NCBI RefSeq assembly: GCF_000143685.1
Contig: NC_014328.1
Location: 3,100,001 to 3,164,000, forward strand
Direction: 5' to 3'
DNA from: Clostridium ljungdahlii DSM 13528
Lineage (GTDB): Bacteria; Bacillota; Clostridia; Clostridiales; Clostridiaceae
DNA length: 64,000 nucleotides
Of the stretch, positions 19,964 to 32,459 are shown piece after piece. The notes under the pieces were generated by a model, which saw only the letters and a program-made list of their open reading frames with translations, searched no databases and was not told where the DNA came from. Each line of letters starts with the position of its first letter. Positions within the stretch are counted from its first letter, which is position 1. Position numbers and translations under genes: made by a program.

Positions 19964-20049
19964 ATTATCATATTTTTTTATTTTTCCTTCAATGTTCATC
20001 TGAATAAATTTCAATCGTTATCATAACTACTTTTTTATATATATGCATA
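19964..20049 (-). promoter_or_regulatory. gudD copy 2 promoter with putative CdaR box
   Basis: On the minus strand: TATGCATA (20049-20042), 35 bases with TGATAACGATTGAA, TATTCAGATGAACA (20006-19993), -35 TTGAAG (19992-19987), a 17-base spacer and -10 GATAAT (19969-19964). Confidence 0.75.
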
Positions 20050-20144
20050 AATGTTTTCCTGCTATTATCACAAGTGCAGATAATAAGGTATTTCATTTGG
20101 ATAAATGCTGATTATACGAGTACCTCCTGTTAATGACTCTAAAC

Positions 20145-20594
20145 TTACCACATAGATTGCATACTGTTCCAAATTAGCCTTTTATCCTCTTCACCACATT
20201 TTATTTTACTGGAAATATATTCACCAATAATACTTAAATTTTTCTCTGTAGCACCTAATTGTATATCTCTTAATATAGTCGGCAAATTAATAGATCGTAA
20301 AAGACTTTTATATTGCTCAATATCAGCATTCGGACATCTATTAATTTTCATCTGAAGAGATAACCCTAAAGAAACTAATTCTCCATGAAAAACCTTAGCT
20401 TGTTGTTCTTTAAAAAATTTAGTTATGCAATTATAAAAATAATGTGCAATTGCCAACTGATTTCCGCTATTAGCTAGGGATGATGCCATACCAGTTAGTT
20501 TTCCAAATTGTTTGACTTCTCTTCCAACAGCTTCAAGTCCACCAGAAGTTTGAATGTATTTACTGATAAGTCCAATACTATTCTCCTTACACAT
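20145..20594 (-). CDS. Half-length Fe-type alcohol dehydrogenase-like protein
   Basis: The 149 residues match only the C-terminal all-helical metal-binding half of iron-containing alcohol/glycerol dehydrogenases. Two histidines sit in the usual contexts, LAIAHYFYN and VFHGELVSLGL. The nucleotide-binding N-terminal half (about 170-200 residues) is absent. Despite this, the gene begins cleanly at ATG 20594 with GGAGG seven bases upstream, shows no internal stops, and has its own CdaR-type promoter. It is therefore either a truncated relic that still carries expression signals or a free-standing domain protein. Dehydrogenase activity is unlikely without the NAD domain. I do not know its role. 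Confidence 0.65.
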   Translation of the reverse strand: MCKENSIGLISKYIQTSGGLEAVGREVKQFGKLTGMASSLANSGNQLAIAHYFYNCITKFFKEQQAKVFHGELVSLGLSLQMKINRCPNADIEQYKSLLRSINLPTILRDIQLGATEKNLSIIGEYISSKIKCGEEDKRLIWNSMQSMW

Positions 20595-20625
20595 TCTAAT
20601 ACCTCCTCTACTCTCTTCCAATATA

Positions 20626-20710
20626 ATCATCATATTTTTTTAAAGTAATATCAATATTCAATTGCATAAATAGTTATAGCTATCACTTCTTGTTTTTATG
20701 TAATTGCATA
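20626..20710 (-). promoter_or_regulatory. Promoter of the half-ADH gene with putative CdaR box
   Basis: On the minus strand: TATGCAAT (20710-20703), 34 bases, TATGCAATTGAATA (20668-20655), -35 TTGATA (20654-20649), a 17-base spacer and -10 GATGAT (20631-20626). It is the weakest member of the set, but its spacing is unchanged. Confidence 0.65.
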
Positions 20711-20774
20711 GTGCCTTATTTAAAAATATATGATTTCTCATAGCAGAGGTTTAGAACTTAAAAAACTTTATATC

Positions 20775-22223
20775 TTAATATATTCCAATCAATTTCCACC
20801 ACAACATTCCAATTCCAATGATAATTAAAAGATGTGCTATTGAAACACAAAAACCTACAAACCACCATTTCTTTTGCTTAACATATCCTTCTGAAAAATA
20901 AACTCCTCCTTGTGCTAATCCATAATGAGTAAGTCCAGAACTTAAAGCTGATATGTTAACTAATAAAAACATAGATACTATTGTTGGAGCTCCAGCACTT
21001 AGTAATATAGTTAAAAAGGCTGAAAATAGGGCAGTAAAGTGTACTGTATTGCTTGCAAACAAGTAATGCAAATAATACATTATAATACATACTATAATTA
21101 GTGTAAGCATCCATGATTTTGTATATATGTGGTCTCTTACTATACTACTTATCCATTTAATCACTCCCAATTTGTTTAATTGACCTGCCATCATCATAAA
21201 TGCTCCTAGCCATATGAGTAAATTCCATATTTCTTTTTTGCCAGTAAATTCTTCCCAAGACACAATTCCTGTAGAAATCAGTATTATGAGCCCTAAGACT
21301 CCTACAGTTGTAACATCTAAATTTATCTTATTACCAATGATCCAAAGGAAAACTACTATTGCAAATACAAAAATCATTAGTTTCTCTGATTTACTTATAG
21401 GTCCTAATTCTTCTAATTTTTTATCCATCAATTCTTTAACATTGTCCATCTTTTTTATTTCTGGAGGACATAAAAAATAAATGATTATAGGTATAACTAT
21501 AAAAGCTACCAATGATGGGAGTAATGCCATTAAAAACCACATGCCAAAAGTTATATTTTCTTTTACTCCCAAATCTCTAGCCATAGTAATTGCTAGTAAA
21601 TTTACAACCGAAGATGTCATAAATAGAGAAGATGAAATAAGATTACTATGTAGTGCCGTAAGCATTAAAAATTCTCCCGCTTTTTTCTCAGTTCCATCTC
21701 CAACTTTTGATCCATAAGCTCTTGACAAAGATTTTGCAATAGGAAATACTATTCCACAAGACCTAGAAGCAGAACTTGGAATTAACATAGACAATATAAT
21801 TTCACATATAACCAAAGAATATCCTGCACCTATGGTTCTCTTACCTATCTTCTTAATAAGATTATAGGCAATCCTTTTGCCAAGTCCTGTTTTAGTTATC
21901 CCTATGGAAAGGCAATCAGCACATACAATCAGCCAAATAACTCCTTCTGCATAGGACGAAAATGCTGTTTTTACTGTAATAATGTGTGTGCAAGTTAAAA
22001 TAAATATGCCTATAAAGGATGCTAGTCCAAGTGATACAGCACCTAAAGCACAGGCAACTATAATAGCAATAAACACTGCCAAGAGGTACCATCCATTTCT
22101 AGGTACCATATTGGGTTTAGGTATAAAACAAATTATTACTCCAATTAAAATTGATATTAGTAAAGGTTTTAATTTAACTGAAGAATTAAATTTAATTGCC
22201 TTGAAATTTAAACTATTTACCAT
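20775..22223 (-). CDS. DASS (SLC13) family dicarboxylate/anion:Na+ symporter
   Basis: This 482-residue transporter has about 12 hydrophobic segments. The hairpin region near residue 150 reads SMLIPSSASRSCGIVFPIAKSL, and the second repeat contains WNLLIWLGAFMMMAG, both typical of the CitT/TtdT branch of DASS carriers. These carry citrate, tartrate, succinate and similar organic anions by symport or exchange. The location in a sugar-diacid island suggests tartrate-like or diacid transport, but no CdaR box is found. It lies 59 bases after speE, with an 18-bp hairpin between, and a GGGGAGGAT ribosome site. Confidence 0.85.
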   Translation of the reverse strand: MVNSLNFKAIKFNSSVKLKPLLISILIGVIICFIPKPNMVPRNGWYLLAVFIAIIVACALGAVSLGLASFIGIFILTCTHIITVKTAFSSYAEGVIWLIVCADCLSIGITKTGLGKRIAYNLIKKIGKRTIGAGYSLVICEIILSMLIPSSASRSCGIVFPIAKSLSRAYGSKVGDGTEKKAGEFLMLTALHSNLISSSLFMTSSVVNLLAITMARDLGVKENITFGMWFLMALLPSLVAFIVIPIIIYFLCPPEIKKMDNVKELMDKKLEELGPISKSEKLMIFVFAIVVFLWIIGNKINLDVTTVGVLGLIILISTGIVSWEEFTGKKEIWNLLIWLGAFMMMAGQLNKLGVIKWISSIVRDHIYTKSWMLTLIIVCIIMYYLHYLFASNTVHFTALFSAFLTILLSAGAPTIVSMFLLVNISALSSGLTHYGLAQGGVYFSEGYVKQKKWWFVGFCVSIAHLLIIIGIGMLWWKLIGIY

Positions 22224-22236
22224 ATAATCCTCCCCA

Positions 22237-22276
22237 AATAAATTTAGCTAACATAACAATGTTAGCTAAATTTATT
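22237..22276 (-). other. Perfect 18-bp hairpin between speE and the DASS gene
   Basis: AATAAATTTAGCTAACAT and its exact complement enclose a 4-base loop. The hairpin starts just after the speE stop and ends immediately before the GGGGAGG ribosome site of the transporter gene. On the minus strand ATTTGGGG follows instead of a T-run, so it may act in mRNA processing, partial termination or translational coupling rather than as a simple terminator. Confidence 0.7.
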
Positions 22277-22282
22277 ATTTCT

Positions 22283-23155
22283 TTATTTTAAATCACTTAT
22301 GAAATTTGGAAGGTCAAAACAGGACTTTACAATTTGTTTTGTTAAATAACGGGTATTTAAAGGCAATCTATCTACATCTATATTGCAAGGATCATAGACA
22401 TCTGATGCCATTGTAAAGCTCCACAATCCTCCAGGATAAGTAGGAACAAAAGCTACATATGTTTTTACAATTTTAAAATTATCCTTTAATATTTTTCTCG
22501 TACTTTCAATTATATCACGATGCAGCATTGGAGATTCACTTTGACATACCATTACTCCGTCAGAATTTAATGTTTTTTTCACATTTTTATAAAATTCTTC
22601 TCCAAATAAATCTTTGGCAGGTCCCTCTGGATCTGGTGAATCAACTACTATTACATCATATTTAATATCTGTGTTTTTTACATATTGAACTCCATCTCCA
22701 AATTTGAAATTCACCCTTTTATCAAAATTTGCTCCTCCACTTATCTTTGGAAGAAACTTTATACATTCTCTTGTTACTATTTCATCCAACTCAACCATAT
22801 CAATTGTTTTAAGTTCTTCATACTTTGAAAGTTCACGCACTGCCCCACAATCTCCTCCACCAATTACCAAAACCTTTTCTGGTTTTTTATGTGTAAGTAC
22901 TGGAATATGAGTTATCATCTCATTATATATAAACCCATCTGCAGAAGTGGACTGCATTATTCCATCTAGTGCAAGACATGGTCCAAATGCCGCAGTGTCA
23001 ATCAAAGCTATCTCTTGATAGGGGGATTTCAAATAAGAAAGTACCTTGTTAACTTTATAAGTGATCTTTAAATTTTTTTTCTCAACCTCAAACTCCTCAA
23101 ACCACAGTTCGCCATCAACTTCTTTGAAATACTTTGGTAATTGATTTATTTTCAT
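22283..23155 (-). CDS. speE: Spermidine synthase (polyamine aminopropyltransferase)
   Basis: This 290-residue protein has a short N-terminal beta domain (residues 1-70, ending LDGIMQSTSADGFIYNEM) and a methyltransferase-like catalytic core. Key motifs are VIGGGDCGAVRE (decarboxylated SAM binding, near residue 97), the acidic VELDE, and VVDSPDPEGPAKDLF near residue 170 with the catalytic Asp. It transfers an aminopropyl group to putrescine. The ribosome site is GGAGGG. speE usually sits beside speD or speH; here it stands alone among sugar-diacid genes and its transcript may continue into the DASS transporter. Confidence 0.93.
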   Translation of the reverse strand: MKINQLPKYFKEVDGELWFEEFEVEKKNLKITYKVNKVLSYLKSPYQEIALIDTAAFGPCLALDGIMQSTSADGFIYNEMITHIPVLTHKKPEKVLVIGGGDCGAVRELSKYEELKTIDMVELDEIVTRECIKFLPKISGGANFDKRVNFKFGDGVQYVKNTDIKYDVIVVDSPDPEGPAKDLFGEEFYKNVKKTLNSDGVMVCQSESPMLHRDIIESTRKILKDNFKIVKTYVAFVPTYPGGLWSFTMASDVYDPCNIDVDRLPLNTRYLTKQIVKSCFDLPNFISDLK

Positions 23156-23262
23156 AATACTCCCTCCGTTATGATAAATATTTATATATCTAATAAAGTT
23201 TTACTCGATTAATTATAACTAAAACGAAGATGTATTTCAAAGATTAACCCAAATAAAAATTT

Positions 23263-24162
23263 TTAAAGTACATCCAAAGTTACTTTCCTAGTAGGCTTTG
23301 GAAATATCCTGTCAAGTTCAATTAAATCTTCTTTAGATAAAACAATTGATCCAGATCTTGCATTTTCTATTACGTGTTCCTCACAGGAAGCTTTAGGAAT
23401 TGCAATCACATCCTTTGTCCTTATGCTCCAGGCCAAAAGTATCTGTAATGGCTTTGCATTATATTTTTTCGCCATATTTATTAAAATAGGATCATCTAAT
23501 AACTGTCTTCTCAGTTTACCGCCTTTGGCAATTGGACAATACGCCATAATTGGCATGTTGTGCTTTCTCTGCCATGGCAGTAAATCAAATTCAATTCCTC
23601 TTGATCCCAGGTGATATAATACCTGATTAACCATACAATTTTCTCCATCTTTACAACTTAAAAATTCTTTCATATCTTCTGTATCTAGATTTGATACTCC
23701 CCATCTCAATATCTTTCCCTGCTTTTTCAATTTTTCCATGCCTTTTATCGTTTCTTCAAAAGGCACACTTCCTCTCCAATGCAAAAGATATAAATCTAAA
23801 TGATCTGTATTCAATCTTCTTAAACTATTTTCACAAGCAGTAACTATATTTGAAAGTCCTGCATTGTGTGGATATACTTTAGATACAATAAATAGCTTGT
23901 CTCTAATGCCCTTTATTGCCTTACCTACTAAAACTTCAGAACCACCATCTCCATACATTTCTGCCGTATCTATAAGTGTCATTCCAAGCTTTATTCCCAT
24001 TCTAAGAGTTTCTATCTCACTTTTTTTCGTTTGTGAATTTTCACCTAGATACCATGTGCCTTGTCCTAATGCTGGTACTAAAGCTCCATCTGGCAATTTT
24101 ACCAGTCTTTTTTGATTTATGTTTCTAATTTGTTCTATCTCTTCATCACTTATTAAACTCAA
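23263..24162 (-). CDS. Aldo/keto reductase
   Basis: A 300-residue NADPH-dependent TIM-barrel oxidoreductase with the catalytic tetrad visible: Asp and Tyr in DTAEMYGDGGSE, Lys in FIVSKVYP, His in YLLHWRG. The cofactor-binding C-terminal stretch IAIPKASCEEHVIENARS is also present. I place the start at TTG 24162 (SLISDEEIEQ next) with AAAGGGA upstream; the longer frame to ATG 24252 would overlap cdaR by 56 bases and adds a hydrophobic stretch foreign to the family. It may reduce a sugar-acid-derived aldehyde or keto group, but substrate is unknown. It follows cdaR by 34 bases and may share its transcript. Confidence 0.85.
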   Translation of the reverse strand: MSLISDEEIEQIRNINQKRLVKLPDGALVPALGQGTWYLGENSQTKKSEIETLRMGIKLGMTLIDTAEMYGDGGSEVLVGKAIKGIRDKLFIVSKVYPHNAGLSNIVTACENSLRRLNTDHLDLYLLHWRGSVPFEETIKGMEKLKKQGKILRWGVSNLDTEDMKEFLSCKDGENCMVNQVLYHLGSRGIEFDLLPWQRKHNMPIMAYCPIAKGGKLRRQLLDDPILINMAKKYNAKPLQILLAWSIRTKDVIAIPKASCEEHVIENARSGSIVLSKEDLIELDRIFPKPTRKVTLDVL

Positions 24163-24196
24163 AATATCAATCCCTTTCTTTGCATAATTATAACCA

Positions 24197-25348
24197 CTAA
24201 TTTTTATTAGTTTCAAAATTAATAATAGAGCAGTACAGCCAAAATAAATCAATATAATTTTTAGGATTCATATTAGTAATCTTATATATTTTGTTAAGAC
24301 GATAATTAAGGGTATTTCTATGTATAAATAATTTATTTGATACTTTATTTAACTCTCCATTTTCTTCTATGAAAACTTTTAGTGTTTCTCTTAATTCACC
24401 ATTCTTATCATTTAGTTCAATTAGTCCATAAGAATCCTTTAATTCATTGATCTTCCATTGTGCATTATCCTGAAACAATAACATTTCGTACTTCATTACA
24501 TCAAAAATGTACACGTTATTATCAGGATGGCTTTTTTCTCCAAACAAAAGTGTTTCTCTGGCTATTTCATAGGATTTATGTATATCACTTAATTTAGTAT
24601 ATACCTTTCCAACAGATATTTTTACATCAGTATTAGTTTGATTTTGTATTTTCTCATAAATCCCATCTATTCTATCCTTACAAGTTATAGCCTTATATTT
24701 TATATTTGGACACTTATATAATAAAACAATAGTCTTTGAGTCAATAACTGCTACTAATGATTCTTTAAGAGTACCCTCTAAAATTGACACTATATTTTTT
24801 AATATATCCAAATCTTTTCTATTTGAAATCTGCTTAAAATTAACCTGTATAATAAAAATAGTCATAGGATAATTAGAAGCTATTTTAAATTTTTTAGTAT
24901 ACTTTTCAAGCAAACGAAATGATCCCTGATCATTTTTAATAAGTGAAAGTATCATATCCTCTTTAACCCTGTTACTCCATTCAAGTTCCTTCATAACATA
25001 AGCTTGTTCTATTATCATTTCTGCAGTCATTTTGATAAGCTTACCATATCCTATAACCTCATCTCTTTTTCCAGTAATACCTATTACTCCTACAATTTCA
25101 TGTTCAAATTCAATAACTATATTTGTACCCTGTTCTACTCCATTTAACTTTCTACATTGATTTTCATCAATACTGAATTCAGATTTTCTTCCAATTGCAA
25201 GAACTGCACCCTCATGAACGCTTCCAATTCTATCTTTATTACCAGATGCTATTATAATACCCTGTTTATTCATTATATTAATATTTTTATTCACCGCTTT
25301 CATAGTTCTATCCACTATTTCTTCAGCCAATTTGGTGCTAATGTCCAT
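24197..25348 (-). CDS. cdaR: Sugar diacid regulator (CdaR family)
   Basis: This 383-residue regulator has an N-terminal sugar-diacid recognition domain (residues 1-135, containing IIIASGNKDRIGSVHEGA and VIGITGKRDEVIGYGKLIK), a middle cyclase-like domain, and a C-terminal PucR-type helix-turn-helix (NKLFIHRNTLNYRLNKIYKITN, about residues 345-366). In Escherichia coli CdaR activates garD, garPLRK and gudPXD when glucarate, galactarate or glycerate is present. Here it lies at the edge of the island, divergent from the aldolase gene, and eight island promoters share a box that is its likely target. The ribosome site is GGGGGAAG. A TGTGCACA half-like site near 25399-25406 in its own upstream region suggests autoregulation. 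Confidence 0.92.
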   Translation of the reverse strand: MDISTKLAEEIVDRTMKAVNKNINIMNKQGIIIASGNKDRIGSVHEGAVLAIGRKSEFSIDENQCRKLNGVEQGTNIVIEFEHEIVGVIGITGKRDEVIGYGKLIKMTAEMIIEQAYVMKELEWSNRVKEDMILSLIKNDQGSFRLLEKYTKKFKIASNYPMTIFIIQVNFKQISNRKDLDILKNIVSILEGTLKESLVAVIDSKTIVLLYKCPNIKYKAITCKDRIDGIYEKIQNQTNTDVKISVGKVYTKLSDIHKSYEIARETLLFGEKSHPDNNVYIFDVMKYEMLLFQDNAQWKINELKDSYGLIELNDKNGELRETLKVFIEENGELNKVSNKLFIHRNTLNYRLNKIYKITNMNPKNYIDLFWLYCSIINFETNKN

Positions 25349-25398
25349 TAATCTTCCCCCTGACTATATAATAAGAGTAAATCTTATTCTGCTACAAT

Positions 25399-25483
25399 GT
25401 GCACATAAATAAAAAGCTTTAACTGATAACGATTAATATTTGTGCAATTGAACATTGCTATATACTCCGATAAATACGATAAT
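25399..25483 (+). promoter_or_regulatory. Aldolase promoter with putative CdaR box (divergent region)
   Basis: On the plus strand: TGTGCACA (25399-25406), 34 bases with TGATAACGATTAA, the palindrome TGTGCAATTGAACA (25441-25454), -35 TTGCTA (25455-25460), a 17-base spacer and -10 GATAAT (25478-25483). The left palindrome also lies in the leader of the divergent cdaR gene, where it could serve both genes. Confidence 0.78.
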
Positions 25484-25595
25484 GATTCTGTAAGGTTATT
25501 CATTTAGAATTAATGTTATTATAATTATAATATAAAAAGGTTAATATTTCTAATTTCATAGGAATATTATACTAAAACTTGGGAGGAATTGTATT

Positions 25596-26492
25596 ATGTT
25601 AAAAGGTGTTTTTACACCAATGATAACTATTTTTGATGAAAATGGTCAATTTGACAATAAATCAAATAAAGCTATGATTGAAAAATTAATTTCTGATGGA
25701 ATATATGGAATATGTATATTAGGAACTACAGGTGAATTTTTTAATTTAACTTTTGAAGAAAAAAAACAGTATATAAAATTTGCATTAGAAGTTATAAATG
25801 GAAGAGTTAAATTAATAGTTGGCACAGGTAGTACCAATTTAAAAGAAGTTATTGAACTGGGTAAATTTGCAGAAGAAAATAATGCAGATGCAATATTGGT
25901 TTTACCTCCATTTTACTTTAAGTTAGATGACAATCATGTTTTTGAATATTTCTCCATTATAGCAGAGAATACAAATTTACCTATGATATTATACAATATT
26001 CCTCAAAATACAAAGGTAAATTTATCTCCAGATTTAGTCTTAAAATTAGCTAACAAATATGAAAATATAGCAAATGGCGGCGTAAAAGATACTACTCCAG
26101 CCCTAGCTAATGTAAGAAATTTTGTAGAAAAGGTTAAAAGTGTCCATAAAAACTTTGCTGTTTTCTCTGGAATCGATGAATACCTCATACCAAACCTTAT
26201 AATAGGTGGAAATGGTATTGTAGGAACTCAAACTAATACTCAAGCAAAATTAATGGTCGAGACTTATAAAACCTTTATGAATAAAGATTTTGATAAATTA
26301 TTATTACTTCAAAAAAGAATAAATAAGATTATGGCTGTACGTGAAATGCCTGGCAGCAACAATATATTGTCTACAAAAACTGCGGCAAGTATAGCACTTA
26401 ATATGGATTTCAACACTTCTATAAGATACTATGATATAAAGCTTCCTAAAGAAACTAAAGATAGGATCGAAAGAATTGTTAAACAAAAATAA
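25596..26492 (+). CDS. DHDPS/NanA-family aldolase, probable 5-keto-4-deoxyglucarate aldolase
   Basis: This 298-residue class I aldolase of the dihydrodipicolinate synthase/N-acetylneuraminate lyase family keeps the carboxylate-binding GTTGE (residues 43-47), Tyr133 in ILYNIPQNT and the Schiff-base Lys164 in GGVKDTT. It is the only aldolase in the island and the only plus-strand gene, sharing the CdaR-type promoter. A GarL-type (HpcH) aldolase is missing, so it most likely performs the cleavage of 5-keto-4-deoxyglucarate to pyruvate and tartronate semialdehyde. The related decarboxylating dehydratase (KDGDH, giving 2-ketoglutarate semialdehyde) is an alternative, but garR and garK in the island favour the aldol route. 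Confidence 0.82.
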   Translation: MLKGVFTPMITIFDENGQFDNKSNKAMIEKLISDGIYGICILGTTGEFFNLTFEEKKQYIKFALEVINGRVKLIVGTGSTNLKEVIELGKFAEENNADAILVLPPFYFKLDDNHVFEYFSIIAENTNLPMILYNIPQNTKVNLSPDLVLKLANKYENIANGGVKDTTPALANVRNFVEKVKSVHKNFAVFSGIDEYLIPNLIIGGNGIVGTQTNTQAKLMVETYKTFMNKDFDKLLLLQKRINKIMAVREMPGSNNILSTKTAASIALNMDFNTSIRYYDIKLPKETKDRIERIVKQK

Positions 26493-26505
26493 TATATTTG
26501 TGATT

Positions 26506-26549
26506 AAAAAAGAAATGAAAGTAGCTTAATCTACTTTCATTTCTTTTTT
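26506..26549 (+). terminator. Terminator after the aldolase gene
   Basis: Near-perfect 19-bp arms (AAAAAAGAAATGAAAGTAG and its complement) enclose CTTAAT, and the second arm ends in TTTTTT. It lies 14 bases after the aldolase stop and could work in both directions, isolating the island from the rRNA operon. Confidence 0.88.
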
Positions 26550-26576
26550 AATTTTTACTTTTAAGCATATACTTAA

Positions 26577-26612
26577 ATACCCACTGCATAGAATGTTCTA
26601 TACAATGGGTAT
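26577..26612 (-). terminator. Terminator of the rRNA operon
   Basis: ATACCCA-TG-ATAGAA pairs with TTCTATGCAGTGGGTAT across a small loop, directly downstream of 5S rRNA. TTTAAG follows on the minus strand. Confidence 0.7.
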
Positions 26613-26620
26613 CTTACTTA

Positions 26621-26736
26621 CCTGGCAGCGACCTATTCTCCCACAGAGCCTCCCCTGCAGTACCATCGGCACCCTGAAGCTTAACCTTCCTGTTCGGTAT
26701 GGAAAGGGGTGTTACCTTCACGTCATTACCACCAGA
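26621..26736 (-). rRNA. rrf: 5S ribosomal RNA
   Basis: The minus strand carries the 5S pattern: TCTGGTGGTAATGACGTGAA at the 5' end, CACCCCTTTCCATACCGAAC in the middle, CCGATGGTACTGCAGGGG, and CGCTGCCAGG at the 3' end. The terminal TCTGG/CCAGG pairing sets the ends. It is the last gene of the rRNA operon, 110 bases after 23S. Confidence 0.93.
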
Positions 26737-26846
26737 TTATCATCGAAAATTGCTATTTCTATCAATTTTCTTTTATATTAATTTTTAAAGAGAACTTTCT
26801 GTCCTCTCAAAATTGCACAGTAAACTTTTTTTCTTTCGTTTTTATT

Positions 26847-29736
<2,890 letters not shown>

Positions 29737-29989
29737 TTATTTATATCATTCTAAATGTTTAAAATGATACTAAAGTTTATTCTACAAAGGTTATATTATA
29801 ACCTTAGCTTTACTTTATTTCTTGTTTACTGTGCAATTTTCAAAGGACAATTTTTCAATTTACATTCCTAACTGCTTGTAAACTGAAGGAAGAATCTATC
29901 TGATCCTTCAAAATTAAACAGAGTAGACTTTCTAACTTACTTAAACCATCAATTTATAAGATAGATTATACTCTATCTTTCGACTCCCT

Positions 29990-31505
<1,516 letters not shown>

Positions 31506-31520
31506 TTTATATGGCTCTGT

Positions 31521-31642
31521 TGAAAATCAATACTAACCTCGCATTTCTGCGTCAAACCTTTCGCTGTGGTGCTCATTTACTTAAGTAAACTCCGCTCCTC
31601 ACTCAAGGCTTTCCTTGAACTACTCGTTATTATTGATTTTAA
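31521..31642. repeat. Inverted repeat in the rRNA leader
   Basis: TGAAAATCAATACTAAC (31521-31537) faces GTTATTATTGATTTTAA (31626-31642) with 15 of 17 pairs, enclosing about 88 bases that are richer in G+C than the flanks. The position just upstream of 16S fits a leader processing stem; a small palindromic element inserted in the leader is another reading. Confidence 0.5.
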
Positions 31643-31817
31643 TATATTACATTTCAGCTTGTTAGCAAAATATAATACATTATTCTTACGAAATTACTTT
31701 TTTAGCTGCTCTCGCAGCTCAAAAGAATTGCTGGTTTATTCTAAATAAGTTGTACTTATATCTTCCTCTGTTTAATTTTCAAGGATCATTTTGCCGTCTC
31801 ACTTCGACAGCTTTTAT

Positions 31818-31846
31818 AGTTTATCACGTCTTTTTTATCTTGTCAA
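31818..31846 (-). promoter_or_regulatory. rRNA operon promoter
   Basis: A consensus -35 TTGACA (31846-31841), 17-base spacer and -10 TAAACT (31823-31818) point toward 16S, about 310 bases upstream of its mature 5' end. The stretch from 31847 to 32082 is A/T-rich and shows nothing else I can support. Confidence 0.72.
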
Positions 31847-32082
31847 CATTATTTAAAAATTAATTTTTATAAATTCATTTTTAAATAATTGAACCTTGCT
31901 GTCATGTTCCAACGGAACAAAAACTATTATATCATATAAAGTAATAAATACAGAACATCTACTCTTCACTTAAATAAGTTATCTAACTTTTTCATCCGTT
32001 TTTAATACATTTCTACAAATATCATGTTCAGATACACCTGGATAAGTTTTTAGTAACATAATATGAAAAATTTGTTCAGCCC

Positions 32083-32256
32083 CTAAGAAATTAGAGATGA
32101 TCTCATATTTTCTCTACAATTATTCATATTTCTATAATGTAAATAAATCAACTTGTCCAATTCCTGACTTAGCCTTAATACTTCTCCCCTACACAAATCA
32201 TTACTTAAAATAACTAATTCATTTAATTCTTTTCTAATTTTTTCCATTTGTTCCAT
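32083..32256 (-). CDS. Spo0E-like aspartyl-phosphate phosphatase (57 aa)
   Basis: Translation from ATG 32256 gives a short two-helix protein containing VLRLSQELDKLIYLHYR, which carries the Spo0E signature S-Q-E-L-D-x-L-I. Proteins of this family dephosphorylate Spo0A~P or related response regulators and so restrain sporulation. GAGGATGG lies upstream of the ATG. It is a lone gene between the rRNA promoter and add. A second Spo0E-like gene occurs at 51976-52149. Confidence 0.78.
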   Translation of the reverse strand: MEQMEKIRKELNELVILSNDLCRGEVLRLSQELDKLIYLHYRNMNNCRENMRSSLIS

Positions 32257-32459
32257 AATTCTACCATCCTCATAAAAATTTTTAACAACATTTTTTATTG
32301 TATTACTTTTTTTAATAAATTACAATACTTGTTAAAAATATATTTTTATATAAATTACTATAAAATATGGTACTTATATTGAAAAATTTTATTAATAATG
32401 GTATTATAATATAAAATTTCCACAAATATTCCAGTAAAATGGAAAATAGGAGGACACTC

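Noticed and set aside
20145..20633. Start of the half-ADH gene at 20633
   Set aside because: The extension contains the GGAGG ribosome site of the ATG at 20594, and it would overlap the -10 region.
23263..24252. Aldo/keto reductase starting at ATG 24252
   Set aside because: That start would overlap cdaR by 56 bases and add a hydrophobic stretch; the TTG at 24162 has a ribosome site and fits the family length.
29737..29989. Possible tRNA-Ile or tRNA-Ala in the 16S-23S spacer
   Set aside because: The spacer is A/T-rich and contains no cloverleaf or T-arm consensus.
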